This document shows positions 16,842-25,831 of a stretch of DNA of 64,000 bases, one piece after another. Source of the stretch: Formosa undariae. Its GTDB lineage: Bacteria > Bacteroidota > Bacteroidia > Flavobacteriales > Flavobacteriaceae. A program made the position numbers and the translations under genes. The notes beneath the pieces were generated by a model. It made no database searches and was not told the origin of the DNA. It saw only the letters and a program-made list of their open reading frames with translations. Within the stretch, counting starts at the first letter, position 1. Every line of letters starts with the position of its first letter. Location of the stretch: positions 372,001-436,000 of the forward strand of contig NZ_JBHMEZ010000011.1 in NCBI RefSeq assembly GCF_042427615.1, written 5' to 3'.

Positions 16842-18833
16842 TTGATTTCAAAATCTTCCATAGACACTGTATTTGAAGCTTCACGATTAGAAGAAGTTAT
16901 TGGCGATTTTGTTCAGCTTAAAAAAGCAGGAAGTAACTATAAAGGTTTGAGTCCGTTTAGTGATGAGCGCTCTCCGAGTTTTGTGGTCTCTCCTGTAAAG
17001 CAGATTTGGAAAGATTTTTCTAGCGGAAAAGGAGGGAATGTTGTGGCCTTTCTAATGGAGCACGAACATTTTACTTATCCCGAAGCTATTAAGTATTTAG
17101 CGAAAAAATACGGGATAGAAGTTGAAGAAACCGAGCAAACTAACGAAGAAAAGGAAAAGCAAGACGCGCGAGAAAGTTTGTATTTGGTAAGTGAATTTGC
17201 AAATACCTATTTTCAGAAAATAATGCATAAAACGGATGCTGGTCAGGCTATTGGTTTAAGTTATTTTAAAGAACGTGGTTTTACGCCTGAAACGATTAAA
17301 TCTTTTGGTTTAGGATATGCGTTAGATGAATGGCAGGCCTTTTCTGATGAAGCTTTAAAAAAAGGGTATAAGTTAGAATTTTTAGAAAAAACAGGACTTA
17401 CTATAGTTAAAGGAGAGAAATATTTTGACCGATTTAAAGGGCGTGTTTTATTTCCTATTCAGAGTATGAGTGGGCGTGTCTTAGGATTTGGAGGCCGTAT
17501 TTTAACTAATGATAAGAAGGCTGCTAAGTATATGAACTCTCCTGAAAGTGAGATTTATTATAAAAGTAAGGTCTTGTATGGTATTTATCATGCGAAACAG
17601 AGTATTGCGAAGGAAGATAATTGTTTTTTAGTTGAAGGGTATACCGATGTGATTCAGTTTCATCAAACGGGAATTACCAATGTGGTATCGTCTTCAGGAA
17701 CGGCTTTAACGCCAGAGCAGATTCGATTAATAAATAGACTAACAAAAAATATTACAGTATTATTTGATGGTGATGCTGCGGGAATGCGTGCATCTGTTCG
17801 AGGGATAGATTTAATACTAGAACAAGGTATGAATGTGCGTGTATGTACGTTTCCGCAAGGCGAAGATCCGGACAGTTTTGCGAAACAAAATACAGAACAA
17901 GAACTACGTGCTTATTTAGAAGAAAATGCCAAAGATTTTATTCAGTTTAAAGCTGGGTTATTGGTGCAAGATGCTAAAAACGATCCGATAAAGAAGGCGG
18001 ATACCATTCGCGATATTATTCAGAGTATTTCTAAAATTCCAGATCGTATTAAGCAAGAAGTATATTTGCAAGAATGCGCTAGAATTATGGATATTAGCGA
18101 GTCTGTATTGTTTAGCTCGTTAGCACAAATAAGTAGTAAGAGTAGTAATAAGCCTTCTAGTGGTAGCAGTAGCAGTGGTAACAGTTATGGTCAAGATGGT
18201 CCACCTCCTGATTTTTTTGAAGTTATAAGAAATGAAGAGCAACCTAATAAAAAGGTGGATGTTCAATATCTTTTAGAACGAAAAATTATTGAAATTTTAC
18301 TGCTTTATGGGAATAGAGTGGAAGATTTTGAAGATTTAATTTTAAAAGAAAATGATAAAGGCGATTTAGAATTAGAACCTGTAGTGCAACAAGCTAAAGT
18401 TTTCGAGAAAATCTTCTTGGATCTCCAAGAAGATGAAATGCAGTTTGGAAATGAGACCTTTAAAACCTTGTATTATACTATTATTGAAAAATTAAATCTT
18501 AACCCAGACTTTGTCTTAGAACAATTTGTAAATACGGTAGATCAGCAATTATCTCAAGAAATCACTAGTATACTAATGGAAGACGAGAGACATACGTTGC
18601 ATGATTGGGAGCGTAATAATATATTTCCAAAATCGAAAACAGAAGGTGTAGCACAATTGGTAAGCGAAACTATTTTAAGTTTACGTTGCTTTTTAATAGA
18701 CCAGAAAGTATTAGAATTTCAGCAATCGACTTTAGAACATAAGAGTGATACTAACCGAAATATTCTCGAGGAAGTAAAAGATTATTATGGTCTTAAAATG
18801 TTATTATCTAGAAAACTAACACGGGTGTTATGA
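16842..18833 (+). CDS. dnaG: DNA primase, zinc ligands absent
   Basis: Synthesises RNA primers at the replication fork. The order is an N-terminal CHC2-like region (residues 1-95), a TOPRIM core (EGYTDVIQFHQTG and DGDAAGMRASVRG), then a C-terminal helicase-binding domain. The zinc ligands found in other DnaG proteins are replaced: CPFH reads SPFS (S37, S40) and HCFGC reads KDFSS (D58, S61). The fold around them is otherwise conserved. A TTG start is used (ISKSSIDTVFEASRLEEV), as no ATG precedes the conserved start. The end overlaps the convergent regulator gene by six bases. Confidence 0.96.
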   Translation: MISKSSIDTVFEASRLEEVIGDFVQLKKAGSNYKGLSPFSDERSPSFVVSPVKQIWKDFSSGKGGNVVAFLMEHEHFTYPEAIKYLAKKYGIEVEETEQTNEEKEKQDARESLYLVSEFANTYFQKIMHKTDAGQAIGLSYFKERGFTPETIKSFGLGYALDEWQAFSDEALKKGYKLEFLEKTGLTIVKGEKYFDRFKGRVLFPIQSMSGRVLGFGGRILTNDKKAAKYMNSPESEIYYKSKVLYGIYHAKQSIAKEDNCFLVEGYTDVIQFHQTGITNVVSSSGTALTPEQIRLINRLTKNITVLFDGDAAGMRASVRGIDLILEQGMNVRVCTFPQGEDPDSFAKQNTEQELRAYLEENAKDFIQFKAGLLVQDAKNDPIKKADTIRDIIQSISKIPDRIKQEVYLQECARIMDISESVLFSSLAQISSKSSNKPSSGSSSSGNSYGQDGPPPDFFEVIRNEEQPNKKVDVQYLLERKIIEILLLYGNRVEDFEDLILKENDKGDLELEPVVQQAKVFEKIFLDLQEDEMQFGNETFKTLYYTIIEKLNLNPDFVLEQFVNTVDQQLSQEITSILMEDERHTLHDWERNNIFPKSKTEGVAQLVSETILSLRCFLIDQKVLEFQQSTLEHKSDTNRNILEEVKDYYGLKMLLSRKLTRVL

Positions 18834-19454
18834 TTCTAGTAGCTTGGCTTGATTTAATAAATCGACTAAGTTAGAGGCGTTTAGTTTTTTCATTAAACGC
18901 GCTTTATAGGTGCTCACAGTTTTTTCGTTTATGTCTAATTCTTGAGCAATTTCCTTGTTTTTCTTTCCTACAGACAAGAGTTTTAAAACTTCTACTTCGC
19001 GGGTAGATAATTTTTTATAGACGGATCCTGTTCTGTTTATACGTTCTCCAAAAGCCAAACGGTGCGTTAAATCGTTACTCAAATAAATACCACCTTGATT
19101 AATTTTTAAAATGGCTTCACGAAGCGTTAAGATATTGGCTGTTTTAGAAATGTATCCAGAAGCGCCAGCTTTAATAGAACTCATAGCATAAACTTCTTCA
19201 GGATGAGTGCTGAAAATTAAGACTTTTACGTTAGGATATTCCTTTTTTAAACGCCTCAAAGCAGTGATTCCATTTAGTTTGGGCAAGTCGATTTCGGAGA
19301 CTAATATGTCTACGGTGTTGTTTTTTAGAAAACTAAAAATGGATTCACCATCGTCTACGCCACCTTCAACTTGAATAACGGGAGATGTTAAAAATAATAA
19401 TTCTAACCCTTTACGAATAATAGGGTGATGATCGGCTACCAGCAGTTTAATCAT
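18828..19454 (-). CDS. Atypical NarL/LuxR-type response regulator
   Basis: A 208-residue protein with a receiver domain (residues 1-120) and a LuxR-type DNA-binding domain (about 145-205, LSTREVEVLKLLSVGKKNKE then INEKTVSTYKARLMKKL). The phospho-acceptor position is Glu54 (SEIDLP) instead of Asp, and the second residue of the usual acidic pair is His (ADHHP). The switch Lys is kept (YISKT). It is therefore probably not controlled by phosphorylation and may be locked in an active-like state. No histidine kinase is adjacent. The neighbourhood with nadE, gldB and gldC hints at a link to gliding, but this is inference. Confidence 0.92.
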   Translation of the reverse strand: MIKLLVADHHPIIRKGLELLFLTSPVIQVEGGVDDGESIFSFLKNNTVDILVSEIDLPKLNGITALRRLKKEYPNVKVLIFSTHPEEVYAMSSIKAGASGYISKTANILTLREAILKINQGGIYLSNDLTHRLAFGERINRTGSVYKKLSTREVEVLKLLSVGKKNKEIAQELDINEKTVSTYKARLMKKLNASNLVDLLNQAKLLES

Positions 19455-19559
19455 AATTTAGATGTTTTAAATATAATATAAGACTGTTGGGGCAGCAGAT
19501 TCAATTTAGAACCCAGTCATTGTAAATATAGAGAAAAACTATTTATTTAAGGAATTATT

Positions 19560-20348
19560 TTATTTTAAATTATTTGGGATCAAACATATAGGGATTGGAT
19601 CCATTTTATGTTTGTTGCTTGTATTGTACCTTTTATATATTGTGAATACTTCTTTTTCTCGTCCTGAAAATGCATTGGCAGTTTTACCTTTGTCCGCCAT
19701 TTCCATAGCCCATTCTAATTCTGGATATGAGGCTCCAATTTGATCTTCGTCACTTCTAGCATCTCCAAATAAACCGTCGCTTGGAGCAGCTTCAATGATA
19801 GAGCTCGGTACATTTAAAGCTTTCGCAAGGGTGTAGACTTCAGATTTCATTAAATCGGCTATCGGACTTAAATCTACGCCACCATCTCCGTATTTTGTGT
19901 AAAATCCTACACCAAAATCTTCAACTTTGTTTCCTGTTCCAGCAACTAAAAGACCTTGTAATCCAGCGTAATAGTATAACGTAGACATGCGTAAACGTGC
20001 TCTTGTATTAGCAAGAGCCATGGCAACTGTGGCATCTTCGCCTTCCAAAGATACTTCGGTCTTAAATCCTTCGAAAACAGGAGTTAAGTCTACTCGGGTA
20101 TCTTTTACATTGTCAAATCTATCGCTAAGTTGTTTTATATGTTCTACTGCTCTAGAAACATGGCTTGGTGCTTGGTGAATAGGCATTTCTACACACAATA
20201 CTTCTAAACCTGTAAGGGCACATAATGTAGAGGCCACGGCAGAATCAATCCCACCGGAAATTCCGATAACAAAACCATTTACTTTTGCATTTACGGCATA
20301 TTCTTTTAACCAATTTACGATGTGATCTACAATTTTTTCTGTTTGCAT
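19560..20348 (-). CDS. nadE: NAD synthetase, ammonia-dependent type
   Basis: Amidates nicotinic acid adenine dinucleotide to NAD using ATP. It has the ATP-pyrophosphatase P-loop SGGIDSAVAS near the N-terminus, GTGNKVEDFGVGFYTKYGDGGVDLSPIADL in two conserved parts, and PSDGLFGDARSDEDQIG. At 262 residues there is no glutaminase domain, so ammonia, or glutamine hydrolysed elsewhere, supplies nitrogen. It is divergent from gldB, with 92 bases between. Confidence 0.96.
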   Translation of the reverse strand: MQTEKIVDHIVNWLKEYAVNAKVNGFVIGISGGIDSAVASTLCALTGLEVLCVEMPIHQAPSHVSRAVEHIKQLSDRFDNVKDTRVDLTPVFEGFKTEVSLEGEDATVAMALANTRARLRMSTLYYYAGLQGLLVAGTGNKVEDFGVGFYTKYGDGGVDLSPIADLMKSEVYTLAKALNVPSSIIEAAPSDGLFGDARSDEDQIGASYPELEWAMEMADKGKTANAFSGREKEVFTIYKRYNTSNKHKMDPIPICLIPNNLK

Positions 20349-20375
20349 TTTTCGAGGATTTAATACAAAGAATCT

Positions 20376-20383
20376 TACCTTTG
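20376..20383 (+). promoter_or_regulatory. -7 element of gldBC (TACCTTTG)
   Basis: A perfect TAnnTTTG match in the nadE/gldB divergent spacer, leaving a leader of about 50 bases before gldB. Confidence 0.6.
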
Positions 20384-20440
20384 CCTAACAAAAATAAACG
20401 AAACGTTTAAGTTATAAAAATTAACGGCATCTAGTTTTAT

Positions 20441-21406
20441 ATGAAATATCTAAGTTTTTTCCTTTTAGTAATAATCACAGTAGTTTCTTGTAAAAATGAT
20501 AGTAAAGTAATCGATGAAATTTCGAATATTGAAATGCCGGTGACAATAGAGCGTTTCGATGTGGAATTTGCTAAGGCAACTCCCGCCGATTTGAACGGAT
20601 TAAAGACCAATTATCCATTTATGTTTTCAAAATCGTATCCAGATGCTTTTTGGATGGATAAAATTCAAGATACATTACAGCAAGAATTATCTGAAGCTGT
20701 GATTAAAACCTATCCCTCTGTAGAAGATTTGGAAGCCGAAATTTCATCACTATTTCAACATTTAAAATTTTATTATCCAGAATTTAAGGCTCCACGTGTT
20801 ATTAGTACCACGTCGTATGTAGATTATCGCAATAAAGTAATTGTTACAGATTCTATAGATTTAATTGCTCTAGATACCTATTTAGGGCCGGAGCATGAAT
20901 TTTATTTGGGGGTTCAGGAATATATTAAAAGAGGGTTTCGTAAAGAGCAGATTGTAGTCGATTTAGCCGATGCGTATGCAAATCACTATATATTGCCAAT
21001 TAAAAATAAGACACTTTTAGATGAAATGATTTCAGCAGGAAAACGTCTATATTTTAAAGATCTTATGATTCCGTTTAAAACGGATGCCGAAAAAATAGAA
21101 TATTCAGCAGAGAATTTACAATGGGCAGAAGCTAACGAATCCTATATATGGCAGTATTTTGTAGAGCGTGAATTGCTGTTTAGTACAGATTCTAAGTTAC
21201 CAGGACGTTTTATAAATCCCGCACCATTCTCTAAATTTTATTTGGCCGACATCGATAACGAATCGCCAGGTAAAATAGGAGTGTATTTAGGATGGCAAAT
21301 TGTAAGAGCATATATGAGTAATAATACTGAGGTATCTTTTAAGGACATGCTAAATATGAGTTCCGAAGATATCTTTAATCATTCAAAATTTAAACCTAGA
21401 AAATAA
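20441..21406 (+). CDS. gldB: Gliding motility lipoprotein GldB
   Basis: A 321-residue lipoprotein with signal and lipobox VVSC (Cys17). The mature part starts with the family pattern IEMPVTIERFDVEFAKATP and contains PGKIGVYLGWQIVRAYM near the C-terminus. GldB is essential for gliding in Flavobacterium johnsoniae and is tied to function of the gliding/type IX secretion apparatus in the envelope. The stop overlaps the gldC start by one base, so the two are coupled. Confidence 0.95.
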   Translation: MKYLSFFLLVIITVVSCKNDSKVIDEISNIEMPVTIERFDVEFAKATPADLNGLKTNYPFMFSKSYPDAFWMDKIQDTLQQELSEAVIKTYPSVEDLEAEISSLFQHLKFYYPEFKAPRVISTTSYVDYRNKVIVTDSIDLIALDTYLGPEHEFYLGVQEYIKRGFRKEQIVVDLADAYANHYILPIKNKTLLDEMISAGKRLYFKDLMIPFKTDAEKIEYSAENLQWAEANESYIWQYFVERELLFSTDSKLPGRFINPAPFSKFYLADIDNESPGKIGVYLGWQIVRAYMSNNTEVSFKDMLNMSSEDIFNHSKFKPRK

Positions 21407-21741
21407 TGGCAGTTAATAAATCAACGATCCAATTAACAGTAGAATTAGATGAAAACCGTGTTCCAGAAAAATTAAATTGGACAGCAGAAGATGGTGGTAT
21501 TAAAAATGAAGAGGCTAAAGCGATGATGCTTTCGGTTTGGGATAGTAAGGCTCAAGAATCGTTGCGTATAGATCTTTGGACAAAAGATATGCCTGTAGAC
21601 GAAATGAAAGTGTTTTTCCATCAAACTTTAGTAGCAATGAGTGATACGTTTAACCGGGCAACTCAAGATGAAAAAATGACTGCAACAATGAAAGATTTTT
21701 GTGAATATTTCGCCGAAAAATTAGAAATAGATAAAAAATAA
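21406..21741 (+). CDS. gldC: Gliding motility protein GldC
   Basis: A 111-residue soluble protein without a signal. It has the GldC pattern KSTIQLTVELDENRVPEKLNW and GGIKNEEAKAMMLSVWDSK. In F. johnsoniae GldC is not strictly essential but improves spreading and stabilises GldB function. It is translationally coupled to gldB and followed by a strong terminator, so gldBC is a two-gene unit. Confidence 0.95.
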   Translation: MAVNKSTIQLTVELDENRVPEKLNWTAEDGGIKNEEAKAMMLSVWDSKAQESLRIDLWTKDMPVDEMKVFFHQTLVAMSDTFNRATQDEKMTATMKDFCEYFAEKLEIDKK

Positions 21742-21760
21742 TCGAGTAAGTTCGAGATAT

Positions 21761-21796
21761 AAAAAAGCGAAGATTTAATTAAATCTTCGCTTTTTT
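21761..21796 (+). terminator. Terminator after gldC, a perfect 36-base palindrome
   Basis: The A6-GCGAAGATTT arm is followed by an AATT centre and the exact complement ending in T6. It is symmetrical and could act in either direction. Confidence 0.92.
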
Positions 21797-21966
21797 CGTT
21801 TCTAAAATCAATATGGAATCCGCTAGGCTCTCTAAAGCTTAAACGCATGAAAGATTTTTACACCCGTGTTTTAAGTGTGATTATTAATTTTATAATTCTC
21901 AAGTTTTCTGTTCAGCAAGTAAACACTAAATTTACATTTCAAATTTGATTAGCAAAACGCGATATT

Positions 21967-22785
21967 ATGTTTAAATATATTATTTCACTCTTCTTTTTTA
22001 TAACCTGTGATCATTCAAAACCGCAACTTGAAATGCCTACAAGTTATCGCTTAGATAAGCCCTCGAGCGAATGGGAAATGCCGAAAAAACTAGTCGAAAT
22101 TTCGGGAATTTCGGTGTTGAATTTTCCAAATATATTGAGTGTTAATGATGAAGAAGGGAAGTTGTATGAATATAATCTAGAGACTAAAGAAGTAGAAGAT
22201 CACTATAAGTTTGGAAAAGATGGGGATTATGAAGATTTAGCCATTAATGGAAATACAGTCTATGTGCTTAAATCTAACGGTACTATTTATGAAATTAATG
22301 ATTTTAAAAAGAACCCCAAAGTAGAAAAATATAAAACTTTTTTGTCTGAAAAGTACGATACTGAAGGTCTTTATTTTGATAAAGGAAACTACCGTTTATT
22401 AGTGGCTTGTAAAGAAGAAATTGAAATTGATGGCGTTGATAAAAATGTGATTTACGAGTTCGATTTAAAAACGAACACTTTAAATGAATCTCCTGCTTAC
22501 ACTATCTCTAAAGATAATTTTAAATTTAATACTAAGAAACATGATTTTGCGCCGAGTGGTTTAGCAATTCACCCCCAAACGAACACATTATATATTATTT
22601 CTTCGGTTGGTAAACTCATGGTTGAAATGAATCAGGAAGGTGAAATCTTAAGTAAATACACCTTAGACTATCCTCATTTTATTCAACCAGAAGGTATCTT
22701 TTTTACTGATAATGGCGACTTGTATATTTCTAATGAGGGCAAGAAAAAAAGAGGTAATATTTTAAAATTCGATTATATAGACTAA
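21967..22785 (+). CDS. SdiA-regulated-domain (YjiK-like) putative lipoprotein
   Basis: A 272-residue exported protein with a short hydrophobic N-terminus ending in FFITC (possible lipobox, Cys14). The rest looks like a beta-propeller: EISGISVLNFPNILSVNDEEG, DGDYEDLAINGNTVYVLKSNG, DFAPSGLAIHPQTNTLYIIS and PEGIFFTDNGDLYISNEG. These match the SdiA-regulated/phytase-like propeller family. The function of the family is not established. It follows the gldBC terminator as a single gene. Confidence 0.8.
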   Translation: MFKYIISLFFFITCDHSKPQLEMPTSYRLDKPSSEWEMPKKLVEISGISVLNFPNILSVNDEEGKLYEYNLETKEVEDHYKFGKDGDYEDLAINGNTVYVLKSNGTIYEINDFKKNPKVEKYKTFLSEKYDTEGLYFDKGNYRLLVACKEEIEIDGVDKNVIYEFDLKTNTLNESPAYTISKDNFKFNTKKHDFAPSGLAIHPQTNTLYIISSVGKLMVEMNQEGEILSKYTLDYPHFIQPEGIFFTDNGDLYISNEGKKKRGNILKFDYID

Positions 22786-22906
22786 AAGAGTTAAGTTCAA
22801 TTTTTCTTCCGACTAATCTAGAAATAGGTATTCGTGTATTTTAGATTTTGGTATGACGAACATTTCGTGTTCAATTACCTAAAAACAATGCACCAATCTC
22901 GAATAT

Positions 22907-23614
22907 ATGGATGAATCGAAATCAATGAAAAATTTTAAAAGTTTGCTAACGCTTTCTGAAACGTTGTTGTTAACGGTTAAACTGAAAAAGGATAGCAGTG
23001 AAATTGAGCAAGAATTAAGTGCTTTTTCTTTAACAGAATTGTATTCTCAATTATCTATAGATCGAGAAAAGAATACCTTTTGGATAAATATTTATAATGC
23101 CTATTTTCAAATTTTAGCAAGTCGCGATCATACGCAAGGCAAGCAGATCTTTAAGTCTAAAGCTATAATTATTGCACAAACATATTTTAGTTTAGATGAG
23201 ATAGAGCATGGTGTTTTAAGAAAATACCGATGGAAAAAGAGTTTAGGGTATTTGCCTAATCTTTTTGCTTCATCATTAATTAGAAAATTAGCTGTACATG
23301 CGGTTGATTATCGTATTCATTTTGCTTTAAACTGTGGGGCGAAAAGTTGTCCGCCCATAGCTTTTTACACCTTAGATAAACTAGACCAGCAACTTGATGA
23401 TGCGATGTATTCTTTTCTGTCTTCGGAAACAACAATTAATAGCGTGACAAAAACCATACAAACCTCTAAACTTTTATTTTGGTATCAAGGTGACTTTGGC
23501 GGATTAAAAGGTGTGCGTAATATGTTGAAAACTGTTTTGAACATAGAAAATAGTTCCTATGCTCTTAAATATAAATATTACAGTTGGGAGCCTCAGCTAG
23601 AGAATTATATTTAA
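22907..23614 (+). CDS. DUF547 domain protein, cytoplasmic
   Basis: A 235-residue protein dominated by DUF547: KNTFWINIYNAYFQIL, DEIEHGVLRKYRW, IHFALNCGAKSCPPIAFYT and the C-terminal LKYKYYSWEP. No signal peptide. Conserved His, Cys and Asn (IHFALNCG, KSCPP) hint at a papain/transglutaminase-like fold, but no activity is established. It is the first of two DUF547 genes in this region; the second is exported. The ATG at 22907 is used; a second in-frame ATG six codons later is possible. Confidence 0.85.
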   Translation: MDESKSMKNFKSLLTLSETLLLTVKLKKDSSEIEQELSAFSLTELYSQLSIDREKNTFWINIYNAYFQILASRDHTQGKQIFKSKAIIIAQTYFSLDEIEHGVLRKYRWKKSLGYLPNLFASSLIRKLAVHAVDYRIHFALNCGAKSCPPIAFYTLDKLDQQLDDAMYSFLSSETTINSVTKTIQTSKLLFWYQGDFGGLKGVRNMLKTVLNIENSSYALKYKYYSWEPQLENYI

Positions 23615-23625
23615 TAAATAACTAA

Positions 23626-24588
23626 CTATTTTGTGGCACTCAAGGTCTCTAGAATTTTTTCTTCAAAACCTAATAAAGCACGTCGTGCATATTTTACTTT
23701 CCGTTTAGATTTAAAATCATAAGATACTTCTAAGAATTTTTTGGAAGGTGTATCTGGCTGAATTACTAAGGCATCATTCTTTTTGTACGTTTCTTGTATT
23801 GGGATATCTTCATAATACGTGAAATATTCAGGATGCGTTACCATACCTAATGTAGAACAATCGAATGGGATAAAACCACGAATACCAAACAGCTCTTCAT
23901 TTACTTCCATCCAAGGCTGCACAATATCAAATAACCATTTATCGGCTTCATTGGTTAAATCTAAACTTGCTAAATCTACATTGCCAATAAAAGTATAAGA
24001 ACTTGGTTCGTATCCTGCAAATTCTAAAGGAATTTCAGTGTTTAGAAGCGTCGTCATAGATTGGGTGTCAAACTCGTAATTATAGTCAAAAAGATTAAGT
24101 TTTCCGTGTCCTGGATTAAACAATAAATCTGGAGTTCGTGCAGCACAAATCACTACGCGTTCTATTTGTGGAATAATATCGGGATGGTTTTTCACTAAAG
24201 TCGCAATATTTGTCATAGGCCCTAGTGCTAATATGGTCAGTTTTTCCTTTTTTAAGGCTTTATATAACGCTCTGGTGGCATCGTTTTCTGTGCCCAAATC
24301 ATTAGCCAAATTAGAACCTTTATACACAGGGATGTCTTCGCCTGGATTATGCCAATTTAAAATTTTATTCAATACACCATAACCGTAGTCTACATAGGTA
24401 ATATTACTAATACCTACAATCTCGATTTGTGGCTGTTTAAGCGCCATAATTAGTGTAATCCCATCATCTACCTCACGAGGGCGTTTGTCAGGCATACCTA
24501 TCATAATATCCGTGTCAAACCAAACTTTGGTTTGCGCTGTAATACTAGTACTGATTAATAAAATAAATATAATTGCGTAAACTTTCAT
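23626..24588 (-). CDS. Exported nucleoside hydrolase
   Basis: A 320-residue inosine-uridine-preferring-type nucleoside hydrolase preceded by a signal peptide (cut near TSITAQTKVW). The calcium/ribose-binding acid cluster at the mature N-terminus reads WFDTDIMIGMPD...REVDDGITL, a longer spacing than the classical DTDPGIDD. TILALGPMTNIATLV is the second signature. It cleaves N-glycosidic bonds to free a base and ribose. The gene starts two bases after the upstream kinase gene ends, so the pair is one operon. Export implies a periplasmic or external substrate. Confidence 0.9.
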   Translation of the reverse strand: MKVYAIIFILLISTSITAQTKVWFDTDIMIGMPDKRPREVDDGITLIMALKQPQIEIVGISNITYVDYGYGVLNKILNWHNPGEDIPVYKGSNLANDLGTENDATRALYKALKKEKLTILALGPMTNIATLVKNHPDIIPQIERVVICAARTPDLLFNPGHGKLNLFDYNYEFDTQSMTTLLNTEIPLEFAGYEPSSYTFIGNVDLASLDLTNEADKWLFDIVQPWMEVNEELFGIRGFIPFDCSTLGMVTHPEYFTYYEDIPIQETYKKNDALVIQPDTPSKKFLEVSYDFKSKRKVKYARRALLGFEEKILETLSATK

Positions 24589-24590
24589 CT

Positions 24591-25580
24591 CTAGTTTGTT
24601 ATTAATTGATAAGCGAATTCTAAATGTTTCTGTTTGTCTTTTAAATCCGATTTTAATGGTAATTGAGCCAATCCTATTAAGCGACGCATAATTTCAACGC
24701 CTATAAAACCATTTAAGATGGAGCTGTTTAGTTCATGATAATCGCTATATTCTTCTGCAATTTTATCTATTACGCTTTGTTCCTGATTCGATAAGTATAA
24801 ATGTGCGATAAAAACGCCTAAATCGAATTCTCTTAAGCCATAGTAACAAAATTCAGGATCGATAATTTTAATACCATCTGCTGTTTGCAACCAGCTTCCA
24901 GGATAATAATCGCCATGTAGGAGATAGGTTCCTTTTGTCATGTAAAACGTCCCTAGCTGTTCTACTTTTTGTTTAAGAATAGCATCATTTTTATAAGGTG
25001 TTGCTAAAGCTTGGAGTCCTTCCTGAATGGTATCTAAATCAAATCCATTATCTTCTAAAAATGGATAATGAAAAATATGTTCGTAGTTTAATTTACGCAT
25101 TTCCAAATTAGCCAATTCATCATTAGCTTCAGATTTAGAAAAACATTGGTGCAATATATTTAAATAACTAACCAGAACGGATATGTCTTCTTTGGAAATG
25201 TTTTTGTCCAGATTGTATAGCATATTAAAATCATTAGCTTGTCCTAGATCTTCCAAAAGCATAATGTTGTTTAGGGTGTCTAATCCTAAAATCTTGGGCA
25301 TCTTATTTCGAATAGCCTGAACTTTACTGATTTTTGTATAGAAGTCTGCTTCGGTAAGCACGCGATTTTCAGGCGCTTTAATTTGAGGATATTTTTCGAC
25401 GTACCCACGAGATTGTTTTATAATAAAAGATCCTGTGTTTGTCGTCACTCGCAAAACACAATTCATGTTTCCTTCGCCAGCTTTAGTCAAAGATATTAAG
25501 GTTGCATCCTTAGAGATCCAATCATTCTTTTTTAAGTAATGTGCCAATTTATCCGGCTCACTAGCATGTAATATAAACAT
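24591..25580 (-). CDS. Methylthioribose-kinase-like phosphotransferase
   Basis: A 329-residue protein kinase-like (APH/choline kinase) fold without a signal. GEGNMNCVLRV is the glycine loop and FIIKQSRGYVEKYP carries the ATP-binding Lys. LLHGDYYPGSW holds the catalytic Asp, and KIIDPEFCYYGLREFDLG the metal Asp. GEGN and IDPEFxxYG are characteristic of S-methyl-5-thioribose kinases rather than drug kinases. With the adjacent nucleoside hydrolase this suggests salvage of ribose or methylthioribose. No mtnA-type gene was seen here, so substrate assignment is tentative. Confidence 0.78.
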   Translation of the reverse strand: MFILHASEPDKLAHYLKKNDWISKDATLISLTKAGEGNMNCVLRVTTNTGSFIIKQSRGYVEKYPQIKAPENRVLTEADFYTKISKVQAIRNKMPKILGLDTLNNIMLLEDLGQANDFNMLYNLDKNISKEDISVLVSYLNILHQCFSKSEANDELANLEMRKLNYEHIFHYPFLEDNGFDLDTIQEGLQALATPYKNDAILKQKVEQLGTFYMTKGTYLLHGDYYPGSWLQTADGIKIIDPEFCYYGLREFDLGVFIAHLYLSNQEQSVIDKIAEEYSDYHELNSSILNGFIGVEIMRRLIGLAQLPLKSDLKDKQKHLEFAYQLITN

Positions 25581-25831
25581 AGTTAACTTTTGTTTTAATA
25601 TTCAATTCCAAATAGAAGCGGGTTTTATATTTAGAAATTTATAATCTACAAGGTAGACGTTACATTTATTTGTTCCTAACACTATAAAAATCTAAAGGGT
25701 TGTCTTCCAATTTTAATAATTTGATGAATCTTTTAATGTTGAAATCATTTAGGATTAGTGTTTTAGTAGTCCTATCAAAGTATATTCGTTAGTAAAGGCC
25801 ATAATTTTCGTCTTTTAAATAAAGCTCTTTT

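Noticed and set aside
22858..22872. GAACA-TTTCG-TGTTC palindrome upstream of the first DUF547 gene as an operator
   Set aside because: Five-base arms are expected by chance in this AT-rich spacer and no regulator is adjacent.
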